Positions 1 to 8,344 of a stretch of 64,000 nucleotides of DNA are shown here, piece after piece. This DNA is from Sphingomonas ginsenosidivorax (GTDB lineage: Bacteria; Pseudomonadota; Alphaproteobacteria; Sphingomonadales; Sphingomonadaceae). The stretch covers positions 623,001 to 687,000 of the forward strand of contig NZ_VOQR01000001.1 in assembly GCF_007995065.1 (NCBI RefSeq). The letters are read 5' to 3'. Each line of letters opens with the position of its first letter. Position 1 is the stretch's first letter. The notes below the pieces were generated by a model that worked only from the letters and a program-made list of their open reading frames with translations, was not told where the DNA came from and did no database searches. The position numbers were made by a program, and so were the translations under genes.

Positions 1-58
1 CTCGTTCGCGGAAGATCACGAGGGTGGCGGCGGGAATGGCGGGGGGCAGGGTGCTCAT
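1..58 (-). CDS. NUDIX hydrolase, N-terminus only (runs off the window)
   Basis: An ATG on the minus strand opens a frame that leaves the window after 19 codons, reading MSTLPPAIPAATLVIFRER. The pattern PxIPAATLV(I/L)FRER is how sphingomonad NUDIX hydrolases of the coenzyme A diphosphatase-like group begin. The NUDIX box itself would lie outside the window, so the function rests on this short N-terminal resemblance and is an inference. The gene is divergent from the methionine sulfoxide reductase gene, and the 140 bases between them must hold both promoters. Confidence 0.5.
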   Translation of the reverse strand, partial: MSTLPPAIPAATLVIFRER

Positions 59-198
59 CGGTCCGGCTGTAACGCGTGGAACGCCGCACGGACGCATGAT
101 CTGCGCGTCGGCAGGTACGGACGGGCTTGTCCTCGCCCGAACGGCTCCGCATATCGCCAGCCCCGAGGCGGGGCACGGGGACGACGAAGGAATATACG

Positions 199-681
199 AT
201 GTACCAGTTCGACATAGCCGCGGGCACCAAGGCCGAGCTCTATCACGACCTGACCACCGCGCTTGACGCGCTGACCGCGGGCGAGCCCGATGCGATCGCG
301 AACATGGCGAATGCCGCGGCGCTGATCTGGGAATATCTGCCCGATTTGAACTGGGCGGGGTTCTACCGGATGGTCGAGGGTGAACTCGTGCTCGGGCCGT
401 TCCAGGGCAAGGCGGCATGCATCCGCATTGCGCTCGGCAAAGGCGTGTGCGGGACTGCGGCGGCAACGCGGGCGACGCAGCTTGTCGCCGACGTGCATGA
501 CTTTCCGGGGCATATCGCGTGCGATGCGGCGAGCCGGTCGGAGCTCGTCGTTCCGGTGGTGCATGACGGGCGGCTGATCGGCGTGCTCGACCTCGACAGT
601 CCCGAGCCGGCGCGGTTCGACGCCGAGGATGCGAAAGGCTGCGAGGCGTTGATGGCGGTGCTGGCCGGTCGCATCGCCTGA
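199..681 (+). CDS. msrC: Free methionine-(R)-sulfoxide reductase (GAF domain)
   Basis: This 160-residue single GAF-domain protein belongs to the YebR/fRMsr family, which reduces free methionine-(R)-sulfoxide in the cytoplasm with thioredoxin-type electron donors. The three cysteines used by the family are visible in KAACIRI, GKGVCGT and GHIACDA, and the ligand pocket includes NWAGFYR and the terminal IGVLDLDSP strand. Length matches the family (about 150-165). The chosen start is the ATG giving MYQFDI; a longer in-frame start at 127 would add 24 unsupported residues. It stands alone and is read divergently from the NUDIX gene. The role would be repair of oxidised methionine. Confidence 0.88.
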   Translation: MYQFDIAAGTKAELYHDLTTALDALTAGEPDAIANMANAAALIWEYLPDLNWAGFYRMVEGELVLGPFQGKAACIRIALGKGVCGTAAATRATQLVADVHDFPGHIACDAASRSELVVPVVHDGRLIGVLDLDSPEPARFDAEDAKGCEALMAVLAGRIA

Positions 682-823
682 GGGCGCGTTAACCCTGGCG
701 CGGCCCGTTTCGGGACAGCGCGACCGCTTCCGCCGATGAAACGAGTTTGGTAAGCTTCGCGTTAAGGTGTGCGACGTTCGACCGGGACTCGAACGGACGC
801 GGCGGAACCAGGGAGATAGCGTG

Positions 824-1930
824 ATGCGGAGCCTTTTGATCGTGAGCGGGGCGCTGGCACTGACGGCGGGCGCATCGGCCGACGCGCAGCGCAGCGTGCA
901 GCCGGGACCTGGTGCGAGCTACGGCATCCCCGGCCGTGCGCCGATGGCACCGCCGATGCGCCCGGTGGGTCATACCCCGGTCGCCCAGCCGGGCGGCCCC
1001 GGCGTCCGGCCGCTGCCGGGGCGACCTGGCGCGCCCTATCCCGGGCATCAGGTTCGGGGCCAACGCTGGGGTAGCAAGATCGGCGGACGCTGGTGGGGCG
1101 GCGCGAACGCCCCCGGCGGCTGGGCCGGTTATCGTCGCCCGCAGCGGGGCTGGGCAGTGCCGGGGTATTGGAACTCGCCGCGCTTCTACATCAACGACTG
1201 GGCCGGCTATGGCCTGACACAGCCGTATAACGGCTATAACTGGGTGCGGTATTACGACGACGCCGTGCTGATCGACGGCCGCGGATCGGTGTACGACACG
1301 GTCGGCGGGATCGACTGGGATGGGGGATACCAGGGCGGCTATGCGGACGCCTATGCCGACGATGCGGTGTACGCCGGGCCCGGCGACCGGGGCTATGCCG
1401 ATCGCGGGTATGACGATCGCGGCTATCGCCCGCGCGACAACGGCGTCGGTGGCGCAGTGATCGGCGGTGTCGTCGGCGGGGTCGCGGGCAACGTTATCGC
1501 GGGCCGCGGCAACCGGCTGGCCGGTACGCTGATCGGCGCGGGTGCCGGTGCGGGCGTCGGCTATGCGATCGACAAGGCCGAGGACCGCGGCCGTCGCGCC
1601 CCGCCGCGGCCAAGGCCCTATCCGCCCGTCTACGGAACAGGCGCCGGGTATGGCGCGGGCTATGGCGCCGACTACGCCCCGCCGCCGGTGCCGGTCTACC
1701 GCGCGCCGCCGGGCGGGTCGTGGGTCTCGCCCGATGGCACGACGACGGTGACCACCACGAGCGGCTATCCGAGCGCCACGGTCGGCGCGTCCACGACGAC
1801 CATCGTCGTGCAGTCCGCGCCTGCGGTCACGACGACCGCCACCGAATATTATTCGGACGGAGTCAGTTATTCGCGGCCGTCGAAGATGGTGAAGCGGCGC
1901 TGGCGCGCAAAGCCGCGCTGCGCCTGCTGA
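824..1930 (+). CDS. RcnB-family envelope protein with glycine-zipper segment
   Basis: This 368-residue exported protein starts with a clear signal peptide (MRSLLIVSGALALTAGASA, cleavage near DAQ). The middle, rich in Trp, Tyr and Gly (WAGYRRPQRGWAVPGYW through GSVYDTVGGIDWD), matches the RcnB domain, first described in nickel/cobalt homeostasis but widespread in alphaproteobacteria with unknown function. It is followed by a Tyr/Asp/Gly-rich linker and a glycine zipper (AVIGGVVGGVAGNVIAGRG and LAGTLIGAGAGAGVGYAID), a motif that associates with the outer membrane. The C-terminus is Thr/Val-rich and ends in a basic CAC tail. An overlapping GTG at 821 is an alternative start. A metal-related role is not demonstrable here. 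Confidence 0.75.
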   Translation: MRSLLIVSGALALTAGASADAQRSVQPGPGASYGIPGRAPMAPPMRPVGHTPVAQPGGPGVRPLPGRPGAPYPGHQVRGQRWGSKIGGRWWGGANAPGGWAGYRRPQRGWAVPGYWNSPRFYINDWAGYGLTQPYNGYNWVRYYDDAVLIDGRGSVYDTVGGIDWDGGYQGGYADAYADDAVYAGPGDRGYADRGYDDRGYRPRDNGVGGAVIGGVVGGVAGNVIAGRGNRLAGTLIGAGAGAGVGYAIDKAEDRGRRAPPRPRPYPPVYGTGAGYGAGYGADYAPPPVPVYRAPPGGSWVSPDGTTTVTTTSGYPSATVGASTTTIVVQSAPAVTTTATEYYSDGVSYSRPSKMVKRRWRAKPRCAC

Positions 1931-1947
1931 GCCAGGCAACGTCGTAT

Positions 1948-1976
1948 CAGGTCCCCGGCCGGTTGCCGAGGACCTG
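1948..1976. terminator. Small hairpin between convergent genes
   Basis: CAGGTCC and GGACCTG form a 7-bp stem with a 15-nt loop in the 50-bp gap between the RcnB-like gene and the M28 peptidase gene, which point at each other. The loop contains a further GC palindrome (CCGGCCGG). There is no U-tract, so termination is a guess from position only. Confidence 0.3.
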
Positions 1977-1980
1977 AGCG

Positions 1981-3273
1981 TTACTTGCGCGGTTCGCGAC
2001 CGGCGAAGGTGACGACGCTTTCGCTTCCGTGCGCACCGAGCGCCGAGACGCCGACGAAATTGTCGTCGACCGGCACCTGAGCCAGGACCGTCGTCGTGCC
2101 GGTGACGTCGCGCGTGTCGGTCCAGTCCTGTGCGTCGTTGCGGCGCCAGCGGATGCGGTAGCTCGCGGCACCCGGCACGGCGCTCCATTTGACAGTCGTG
2201 TCGCGCGACAGGGCGCCGGCGATCGACACGTCGGCAGGTGCCGCCGGCGCGGCGGCGAGGCGTGCGATCGCTGCAACGTTGATCGCGGTGACCTTTGCCA
2301 GATAGGGGAAGTCCATGCCGTCGATCGTGTCGCCGTACGGCACGCCGGCCTCGGTGCGCAGGTCCTGGTGCTGGCGGTCCCAGTTCTCGGCGGCGACCGA
2401 GAAGCGTACCGCGGGATAGCCGAGCTTCAGGAACGGCTCGTGATCACCGCCGCGGCCGAACCGGTCGGGACGGCGGTCTAGCATGACGTCAAGCCCACCG
2501 GGGATCGTCTTCGCAACGCCGTCGATCGCTTTCGCCAGCGCGCGGCTGGGGCCATCGTCCTCGCCGCCCTCGGCGCGACGGCCCTGTTGCGCGACCTCGC
2601 CCTCCGACGCGCGGATGCCTTCGGAGAAGACGCGGATGCGGTCGTCGATCTTCACGCCGCCCTGGCCGATGGTGTTGCCGACGATGTCGTTGTTGAGCAT
2701 CGCCGAGACGCGCCAGCCGCGCGCCTTGGCGGTGTCTGCGAGTAGCTCGGCGCCCCACAGGCCCTGTTCCTCGCCCGAGAACACCGCATAGACGATCGTG
2801 GCGTCGAACGTCTGCCGCGAGAGCAGCCGTGCGGCCTCCAGCACCAGTGCGACGCCCGAGGCGTTGTCGTTGGCGCCCGGCGCGTCCGAGGTCGTGTTCA
2901 TCACGTCGCTGACTCGGCTGTCGATATGCGCTCCGACGATCACCACGCGGTTCGGATCGCGACCCTTCTGGATGCCGAGAACGTCCTCGACCACCACGCC
3001 GGTCGGCGCACGCGGGCCTGTGAAGGGGCGAGAGATCCGGTCGACCGTGATGCACCCGTTGCAGCCGCGCGCGATCTGCTTGAACTGCGCCGCGGCCCAG
3101 TCGCGGGCAGCGCCGATGCCGCGTTTGGGGTCGGTGGTGGTCGACGCGGTGTGGCGCGTGCCGAAGCCGACCAGCGTCGTGACCGTGGCTTTCAGGCGGT
3201 CCGGCGAGGGGGCGGGGAGAGGGCCGGACGGGGCGGCGGCTGCGAGGAGCAGCGGGAGGGCGAGGATCGACAT
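1981..3273 (-). CDS. M28-family zinc metallopeptidase, exported
   Basis: This secreted peptidase has about 430 residues. The start MSILALPLLLAAAAPSG gives a compact signal peptide; an upstream ATG pair at 3333 would add 20 residues and sits against a dispersed repeat, so I prefer the inner start. The M28 co-catalytic zinc site is complete: VGAHIDS, GANDNASGVA, SGEEQGL, NNDIVGN and DHEPF carry the His, Asp, Glu-Glu, Asp and His ligands in order. A fibronectin-III-like module closes the protein (VKWSAVPGAASYRIRWRR). The family comprises aminopeptidases, and the cell location is periplasmic or extracellular. The natural substrate is unknown. Confidence 0.85.
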   Translation of the reverse strand: MSILALPLLLAAAAPSGPLPAPSPDRLKATVTTLVGFGTRHTASTTTDPKRGIGAARDWAAAQFKQIARGCNGCITVDRISRPFTGPRAPTGVVVEDVLGIQKGRDPNRVVIVGAHIDSRVSDVMNTTSDAPGANDNASGVALVLEAARLLSRQTFDATIVYAVFSGEEQGLWGAELLADTAKARGWRVSAMLNNDIVGNTIGQGGVKIDDRIRVFSEGIRASEGEVAQQGRRAEGGEDDGPSRALAKAIDGVAKTIPGGLDVMLDRRPDRFGRGGDHEPFLKLGYPAVRFSVAAENWDRQHQDLRTEAGVPYGDTIDGMDFPYLAKVTAINVAAIARLAAAPAAPADVSIAGALSRDTTVKWSAVPGAASYRIRWRRNDAQDWTDTRDVTGTTTVLAQVPVDDNFVGVSALGAHGSESVVTFAGREPRK

Positions 3274-3334
3274 GGCGGCGATGGTGGCGGGTTCGGGGCG
3301 GGCGCTCAAGGGGGTCCGTGACAAATCCATCATC

Positions 3335-3404
3335 CCGGGCTCGTCCCGGGATCCAGGGTCCCGGGCGATAGCGCTTGCAACTCTGGATGCCGGGACGAGC
3401 CCGG
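3335..3404. repeat. Dispersed palindrome, CCCGGGxTCGTCCCGGG type (family D)
   Basis: Two 22-nt arms (3335-3356 and 3383-3404) are inverted copies with one mismatch, and the left arm contains its own small palindrome CCCGGGCTCGTCCCGGG. It lies upstream of the M28 gene. A relative with the same core occurs at 9763-9789. Elements of this form are scattered through sphingomonad genomes and resemble REP elements in design; mobility is inferred, not seen. Confidence 0.8.
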
Positions 3405-3436
3405 CAGGACGGAGGCTTTATGTCGTCCGGCGAAGG

Positions 3437-4138
3437 CTATTTCCCGTATTTCGCCCGATAGTCGCGCATCTGGCGATCATACTCCGCCTGGGCGGCCAGC
3501 GCTGCGTCGGCGCGCGCCTTGTCGGTCTGATACTGCGCCTGCGCGGCCTGATAGTCGTCGCGGGCGCGGATACCGGCCTGCTTGTCCGCCAGGATCTTGT
3601 CGGTGTCGGCCTTCGCACGCTCGGCGGCCTGGCGGTTGAAGTCGGTGACGCGGGCGCGCTCGGCGGCGTCGGCCTTGGCGGCTTCCTCGGCGAGGCGGAG
3701 GCGTTCGGCTTCGGCGGCCGGTACCGGCTTGACGATCGGGGTCGGCGCGGGCCTGGCAACCGCCGCCGGACGCGCACCACCGGCTGCCGCCCAGAGCGCA
3801 GACGAGATCGCATCCTCGCAGGGCGAGCGGCTCGGGTCGGGCACGATCAGTTTCAGTACCTTCGCCATCTGCACCGCGAAGTCGTCGGCCTCGGTCGGAC
3901 TCGCGCTCCGCTTGGTCGCGGCAGCGGCGCAGGCGGTCCAGACCTGCGCGCCGCCCGGATCGGCCTGCGCCTTGTCCTGGTAGAGGCGTGCGAGATCGGT
4001 CTCGGTCGGAACGATCGTCGAAGCGGGGATGTCGACGGTGGCGATCGGTGCCGCGGCTTGCGGCATCGCCTGCGCACCGGTGGCGGTGAACAGCGCGAGT
4101 GCGGCGAATCGGAATGGGGTCACTCGGAAATCCTTCAA
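3437..4138 (-). CDS. Exported coiled-coil protein of unknown function
   Basis: I do not recognise a family. The 233-residue product has a signal peptide (RFAALALFTATGAQAMPQ), a short globular part with two cysteines (VWTACAAAAT and SPCEDAI) and a long Ala/Glu/Arg/Lys-rich helix over roughly residues 135-230 (AERLRLAEEAAKADAAERAR is typical) that should form a coiled coil in the periplasm. Its ATG overlaps the stop of the universal stress protein gene (ATGA), so the two are translated from one message and probably coupled. A role in envelope stress is a guess from that pairing alone. Confidence 0.6.
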   Translation of the reverse strand: MKDFRVTPFRFAALALFTATGAQAMPQAAAPIATVDIPASTIVPTETDLARLYQDKAQADPGGAQVWTACAAAATKRSASPTEADDFAVQMAKVLKLIVPDPSRSPCEDAISSALWAAAGGARPAAVARPAPTPIVKPVPAAEAERLRLAEEAAKADAAERARVTDFNRQAAERAKADTDKILADKQAGIRARDDYQAAQAQYQTDKARADAALAAQAEYDRQMRDYRAKYGK

Positions 4139-4590
4139 CTCAGTCGGTCGATCGCTTCGCGCGTCAGCGATCCAGGGATGATCATGACGGGGACGGGAAG
4201 CGTGCCGGCGTCGGTGCCGGAGAAATGCGCGATCAAGGCGCCGGGCGCGCCGGTCGCGGCGGCGCCGAGCACGAGCGCGGCGATGTCGGGGTTGGCGGCG
4301 ATGATGTCGCGGATGATCTTTGGGCCGTCGCCCTCGCGTACCACGATCGACGGACGGAGGCCCGATTCGTCGAGCAACGTGCCCGCCGCGCCCGCGACCA
4401 AACCCTCGGCGTGAAGCCGGGCCTCTTCCTCGATCGTCGCCTGCACGCCGCCGAACGCGATGAATTCCTGGGGTGGCAGGATCGTCAGGATTTCGACGCC
4501 GCCCCCGGTTTTCACGGCACGTCGTGCCGCGAACCGCAGCGCGATGCCGGCCTCCGGACTCTCGTCGATCACCACCAGATAGATGCGCAT
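4135..4590 (-). CDS. Universal stress protein (UspA fold)
   Basis: This 151-residue single-domain protein has the UspA layout: MRIYLVVIDESPEAGIALRFAA at the N-terminus, a central ATIEEEARLHAEGL helix, and a C-terminal block DIAALVLGAAATGAPGALIAHF. The nucleotide-binding G-2x-G-9x-G(S/T) motif is only loosely matched, so ATP binding is uncertain. It is the first gene of a two-gene minus-strand unit with the coiled-coil protein downstream and is divergent from the pyruvate dehydrogenase E2 gene. The 145 bases between them contain a small CCCGGG...CCCGGG hairpin near 4665-4685. Confidence 0.75.
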   Translation of the reverse strand: MRIYLVVIDESPEAGIALRFAARRAVKTGGGVEILTILPPQEFIAFGGVQATIEEEARLHAEGLVAGAAGTLLDESGLRPSIVVREGDGPKIIRDIIAANPDIAALVLGAAATGAPGALIAHFSGTDAGTLPVPVMIIPGSLTREAIDRLS

Positions 4591-4735
4591 TGTCGGTCCC
4601 CGTATCGGGTCTAGGTGGCCCGGTTATCGCCCCCGTGCAAGGCCGGCTTCCAGCGGCAAGCGCAGACCCGGGCCTTGACCCGGGCGGGCGAGGGCGCGAT
4701 TGGGCGTGCCGTTACGTAATGCCTTGGGGACTTGC

Positions 4736-6073
4736 ATGTCGATCGAGATCAAAATGCCCGCGCTGTCGCCGACCATGGAGGAGGGCACCCTCGCCAAATG
4801 GTTGGTCAAGGAAGGCGACGTCGTGAAGTCCGGCGACCTGATGGCCGAGATCGAGACCGACAAGGCGACGATGGAATTCGAGGCGGTCGACGAGGGTACG
4901 ATCGTCAAGGTGCTGGTCGCCGAGGGTACCGACAATGTGAAGGTCGGCACCGTGATCGCGATCCTCGCCGAGGAAGGCGAGGACGCGTCGTCGATCTCGA
5001 CAAACAGCGAAACGCCCGTCCCGGCCGCCAAAGAGTCGGAACCCAAGCCCGACGCGACCGATCCCAATGACACCGGTAGCGAATCGAAGCCCGTCGAGCG
5101 GACCGAAGAGCAGGCCGAGGATCATGGCCGTCCCGCCGATGCCGCGCCCGCGCCGATCTCGGGCGAGCGCGTCAAGGCGAGCCCCCTCGCGCGCCGCCTC
5201 GCCGCCGACAAGGGCGTCGACCTGGGTGGCGTGACCGGCTCCGGTCCGAACGGCCGCATCGTCAAGGCCGACATCGACGGCGCGAAGGCCGGTGCCGCAC
5301 CCGCCAAGCCGGCCGCTGCAGCCGCTGCCGAACCGGCCGCACCCGCGCCCGTCGCGGCTGCGAAGCCTGCCGCGATCCCCGACGTGCCGCACGAGGCGAC
5401 CAAGCTCAGCAACGTGCGCAAGACGATCGCGCGGCGCCTGACCGAGTCGAAGCAGACCGTTCCGCACATCTACCTGACCGTGGACGTACGCCTCGACGCG
5501 CTGCTGAAGCTGCGCGGCGAGCTGAACGCGAGCCTGGAGAGCCGCGGCGTCAAGCTGTCGGTCAACGACCTGCTGATCAAGGCGCAGGCCGTGGCGCTGA
5601 TGCAGGTGCCGTCGTGCAACGTGATGTTCACGCCCGACCAGCTGATCACGTTCAGCCGCGCCGACATCTCGGTCGCGGTGAGCACGCCCTCGGGCCTGAT
5701 CACGCCGATCATCGTCGGCGCGGACACCGCCTCGCTGTCGAGCATCGCGACGCAGATGAAGGACCTGGCCGGGCGGGCCCGCGAAGGCAAGCTGAAGCCG
5801 GAAGAGTATCAGGGCGGCACCGCCTCGATCAGCAACATGGGCATGTTCGGGATCACGCAGTTCGATGCGGTCATCAATCCGCCGCAGGGCATGATCCTGG
5901 CGGTCGGTGCGGGCGAGAAGCGTCCGTACGTGATCGACGGCGAGCTCGGCATCGCGACCGTCATGTCGGCGACCGGCAGCTTCGACCATCGCGCGATCGA
6001 CGGCGCGGACGGTGCGCAGTTCATGAAGGCGTTCAAGGCGCTGGTTGAGAAGCCGCTGGGCATGCTGGCGTAA
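4736..6073 (+). CDS. pdhC: Pyruvate dehydrogenase E2, dihydrolipoamide acetyltransferase
   Basis: This 445-residue E2 subunit moves acetyl groups from E1 to CoA via a lipoyl arm. It has one N-terminal lipoyl domain ([16 protein letters not shown]; lipoyl-lysine in [10 protein letters not shown]), an acidic Ser/Glu/Pro linker, the subunit-binding domain ([20 protein letters not shown]), an Ala/Pro-rich linker and the catalytic domain ending with the active-site [11 protein letters not shown] start at [10 protein letters not shown], the conserved beginning; a longer frame from 4700 is non-conserved. In many alphaproteobacteria the E1 genes lie directly upstream. Here the neighbour is a divergent stress gene, so E1 must be encoded elsewhere. 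lpdA follows two small genes later. Confidence 0.95.
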   Translation: MSIEIKMPALSPTMEEGTLAKWLVKEGDVVKSGDLMAEIETDKATMEFEAVDEGTIVKVLVAEGTDNVKVGTVIAILAEEGEDASSISTNSETPVPAAKESEPKPDATDPNDTGSESKPVERTEEQAEDHGRPADAAPAPISGERVKASPLARRLAADKGVDLGGVTGSGPNGRIVKADIDGAKAGAAPAKPAAAAAAEPAAPAPVAAAKPAAIPDVPHEATKLSNVRKTIARRLTESKQTVPHIYLTVDVRLDALLKLRGELNASLESRGVKLSVNDLLIKAQAVALMQVPSCNVMFTPDQLITFSRADISVAVSTPSGLITPIIVGADTASLSSIATQMKDLAGRAREGKLKPEEYQGGTASISNMGMFGITQFDAVINPPQGMILAVGAGEKRPYVIDGELGIATVMSATGSFDHRAIDGADGAQFMKAFKALVEKPLGMLA

Positions 6074-6101
6074 GACACGCGTGCGTTGCCACCCTCTCTT
6101 G

Positions 6102-6172
6102 CCGTTCGTGCTGAGCGAAGTCGAAGCATCCCCGCCCGGGGCATGCCCTTCGACTTCGCTCAGCACGAACGG
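6102..6172. repeat. Dispersed palindrome, TTCGTGCTGAGCGAAGTC type (family A)
   Basis: Two perfect 25-nt inverted arms (6102-6126 and 6148-6172) surround a 21-nt loop containing CCCGGG. The core CTGAGCGAAGTCGAAG recurs at 47918-47984. It lies between pdhC and the next small gene, so it will form a large hairpin in the message and could protect or attenuate the 3' part of the transcript. Confidence 0.85.
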
Positions 6173-6190
6173 AAGGGGGGACCGCGCGCC

Positions 6191-6397
6191 GTGACGATGA
6201 AGAACACCCTCGTCGAAGCGCTGCACGTCCTGGCCGGCCTGGTCGCGGCGGTCGCGATCACCTGGACCGCGGCATGGTCCTATCCGCTGGGGTGGGATGT
6301 GATCTGGTGGTGTGGGCTCGGCGCGATGGTCGCGACGCTTCTGATGGGAATCGGGCCGCTGCGGCGTGCCTGGATGCAGGACAAGGCCGCACGATGA
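6191..6397 (+). CDS. Small two-helix membrane protein
   Basis: This protein of about 66-68 residues starts at GTG 6191 or ATG 6197 (MKNTLVEALHVLAGLVAAVA). It has two hydrophobic segments (LAGLVAAVAITWTAAWSYPL and VIWWCGLGAMVATLLMGIG) and a short basic tail. I recognise no family. Its stop overlaps the start of the thioesterase gene (ATGA), placing it in the pdhC-lpdA unit. The family A repeat ends in a purine run (GGAAGGGGGG) 10-16 nt upstream that may serve as ribosome binding site. Confidence 0.6.
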   Translation: MTMKNTLVEALHVLAGLVAAVAITWTAAWSYPLGWDVIWWCGLGAMVATLLMGIGPLRRAWMQDKAAR

Positions 6398-6783
6398 CCG
6401 ATTTTCCTCCCGAGATCGCGCCGACGATCCGCGTCACCGCGATGCCGGCCGACGCCAACCCCTATGGCGACATCTTCGGCGGCTGGTTGATGGGGCATAT
6501 GGATCTCGCGGCCGGGTCGGTCGCGTCGCGTCGCAGTGGTGGTCGCGCCGTCACCATCGCCGCGGACGCGATGAAGTTCCACATGCCGGTCGTCGTCGGC
6601 GACGAGGTGTCGGTCTATGCCACGCTCGCTGCCGTCGGCCGGACGTCGATGACGATCGAGGTCGAGGCCTGGCGCCGGGCGCGGCACAGCGACGACAGTT
6701 GCAAGGTGACGCAGGCGCGCTTCGTGTTCGTGGCGGTCGGCGACGATCGCAAGCCGCGGCCGGTTCCCCCGCTGACCGCTTGA
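6394..6783 (+). CDS. Acyl-CoA thioesterase, YciA-like hotdog fold
   Basis: This 129-residue single hotdog domain has the YciA/cytosolic acyl-CoA hydrolase signature: PADANPYGDIFGGWLMGHMD, with the catalytic Asp region and the helix that follows, then FHMPVVVGDEVSVYA and the C-terminal TQARFVFVAVGDD strand. The reaction is hydrolysis of acyl-CoA to free acid and CoA. The ATG overlaps the preceding stop. Its placement between E2 and E3 of pyruvate dehydrogenase suggests a role in acetyl- or acyl-CoA overflow, which is an inference from position only. Confidence 0.82.
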   Translation: MTDFPPEIAPTIRVTAMPADANPYGDIFGGWLMGHMDLAAGSVASRRSGGRAVTIAADAMKFHMPVVVGDEVSVYATLAAVGRTSMTIEVEAWRRARHSDDSCKVTQARFVFVAVGDDRKPRPVPPLTA

Positions 6784-6805
6784 AATTCCAAGAAGGATTG
6801 TTGCT

Positions 6806-8200
6806 GTGGCTGATGTTTTCGATCTCGTGATCCTCGGTTCCGGTCCCGGCGGCTATGTCGCCGCGATCCGCGCCTCGCAGCTCGGCCTGAGGGTCGCGAT
6901 CGTCGAGCGCGAGCGGCTGGGCGGGATCTGCCTCAACTGGGGCTGCATCCCGACCAAGGCGCTGCTGCGCACGTCGGAAATCTATCACTACATGCAGAAC
7001 GCCGAGAGCTACGGCCTCAAGGCGGACAATGTCGGGTTCGATCTCGCCAAGGTCGTCGACCGCAGCCGCAAGGTTGCTGGCCAGCTCAACGCGGGCGTGA
7101 AGGGCCTGATGAAGAAGAACAAGGTCACGGTCTTCGAAGGTGTCGGCACCGTTACCGCGAAGGGCAAGCTCAGCGTCAAGCAGGGCGACAAGACCGTCGA
7201 GCTGGAAGCCAAGAACATCGTCGTCGCGACCGGTGCGCGCGCGCGCGACCTGCCGTTCGCGAAGGCCGATGGCGAGCGGATCTGGACCTATCGCCATGCG
7301 ATGGTGCCGACCGAGATGCCGACCAAGCTGCTGGTCATTGGCTCCGGCGCGATCGGCGTCGAGTTCGCCAGCTTCTACAACGACATGGGCGCCGACGTCA
7401 CGATCGTCGAGATGCTGCCGCGGATCCTGCCGGTCGAGGACGAGGAAGTCTCCGCGTTCATGGACAAGGCGCTGACCAAGCAGGGGATCAAGCTGCTCAC
7501 GCAGACGGGTCTCGAGGGCCTCGCCAAGTCCGCGGACGGCGTCACCGCGAAGATCAAGGCGAAGGACGGCAAGGTCACCGAAGAGACGTTCAGCCACGCG
7601 ATCATCGCGATCGGCATCGTGCCGAACACCGAGAATATCGGGCTGGAGGCCTTGGGCGTCGAGACCGACCGCGGGCACATCAAGACGGACGGCTATGGCC
7701 GCACGAACGTCGAGGGCATCTGGGCGATCGGCGACGTGACGGGCGCACCGTGGCTGGCGCACAAGGCGAGCCACGAGGGCATCATCGCGGTCGAGAAGAT
7801 CGCCGGCGGGTCCCCGCACCAGATGGACAAGGCCAATATCCCGGGCTGCACCTATTCGCGCCCGCAGGTCGCGAGCGTCGGCATGACCGAGGCGAAGGCC
7901 AAAGAAGCCGGGTACGAGCTGAAGGTCGGGAAATTCCCGTTCATCGGCAACGGCAAGGCGATCGCGCTGGGTGAGGCCGAGGGCTTTGTAAAGACCGTGT
8001 TCGATGCGAAGACCGGCGAGCTGCTCGGCGCGCACATGGTCGGCGCCGAAGTCACCGAGCTGATCCAGGGCTATGTCGTCGCGCGCCAGCTCGAGACGAC
8101 CGAGGCCGAGTTGATGGAGACGGTGTTCGCACACCCGACGCTCAGCGAGATGATGCACGAGAGCGTCCTCGCGGCGTACGGCCGGGCGATCCATTACTGA
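6806..8200 (+). CDS. lpdA: Dihydrolipoyl dehydrogenase (E3)
   Basis: This 464-residue flavoprotein reoxidises dihydrolipoamide on E2 with NAD+. It has the N-terminal FAD Rossmann motif VILGSGPGGYVAA, redox disulfide GGICLNWGCIPTKAL, NAD site LLVIGSGAIGVEFASF, second FAD motif IWAIGDVTG, and the C-terminal dimer domain with the catalytic His-Glu pair in AHPTLSEMMHE. The start is GTG at 6806, preceded by AGAAGGA at a good distance. Length is standard. It is the last gene of the pdhC unit and is followed by a large palindrome. Confidence 0.96.
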   Translation: MADVFDLVILGSGPGGYVAAIRASQLGLRVAIVERERLGGICLNWGCIPTKALLRTSEIYHYMQNAESYGLKADNVGFDLAKVVDRSRKVAGQLNAGVKGLMKKNKVTVFEGVGTVTAKGKLSVKQGDKTVELEAKNIVVATGARARDLPFAKADGERIWTYRHAMVPTEMPTKLLVIGSGAIGVEFASFYNDMGADVTIVEMLPRILPVEDEEVSAFMDKALTKQGIKLLTQTGLEGLAKSADGVTAKIKAKDGKVTEETFSHAIIAIGIVPNTENIGLEALGVETDRGHIKTDGYGRTNVEGIWAIGDVTGAPWLAHKASHEGIIAVEKIAGGSPHQMDKANIPGCTYSRPQVASVGMTEAKAKEAGYELKVGKFPFIGNGKAIALGEAEGFVKTVFDAKTGELLGAHMVGAEVTELIQGYVVARQLETTEAELMETVFAHPTLSEMMHESVLAAYGRAIHY

Positions 8201-8220
8201 TCGATAGCCGTGGAGCGCGA

Positions 8221-8342
8221 TCCTCCCCCGCCAGGGGGAGGTGGCACCGGAGGTGACGGAGTGGGAGGGTAGGAAACGCATGCCGTCGTTACCGCCCCCT
8301 CCGTCAAGCTGCGCCTGCCACCTCCCCCTGGCGGGGGAGGAT
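8221..8342. repeat. Dispersed palindrome, CCCCCGCCAGGGGGAGGTGGC type (family B)
   Basis: A long imperfect inverted repeat has outer arms TCCTCCCCCGCCAGGGGGAG and its complement, inner arms built on GTGGCACCGGAGGTGACGGA and CCGTCAAGCTGCGCCTGCCA, and an AT-richer centre. Relatives occur at 16152-16248 and 20593-20714. Its right end, GGGGGAGG followed by ATTT, directly precedes the ATG at 8345, so the repeat appears to serve as the Shine-Dalgarno sequence of the next gene. Confidence 0.85.
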
Positions 8343-8344
8343 TT

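Noticed and set aside
689..2188. A 499-codon minus-strand frame opposite the RcnB-like gene
   Set aside because: It is a compositional shadow (Arg/Ala-rich) of the exported protein gene, which has a signal peptide and domain matches.
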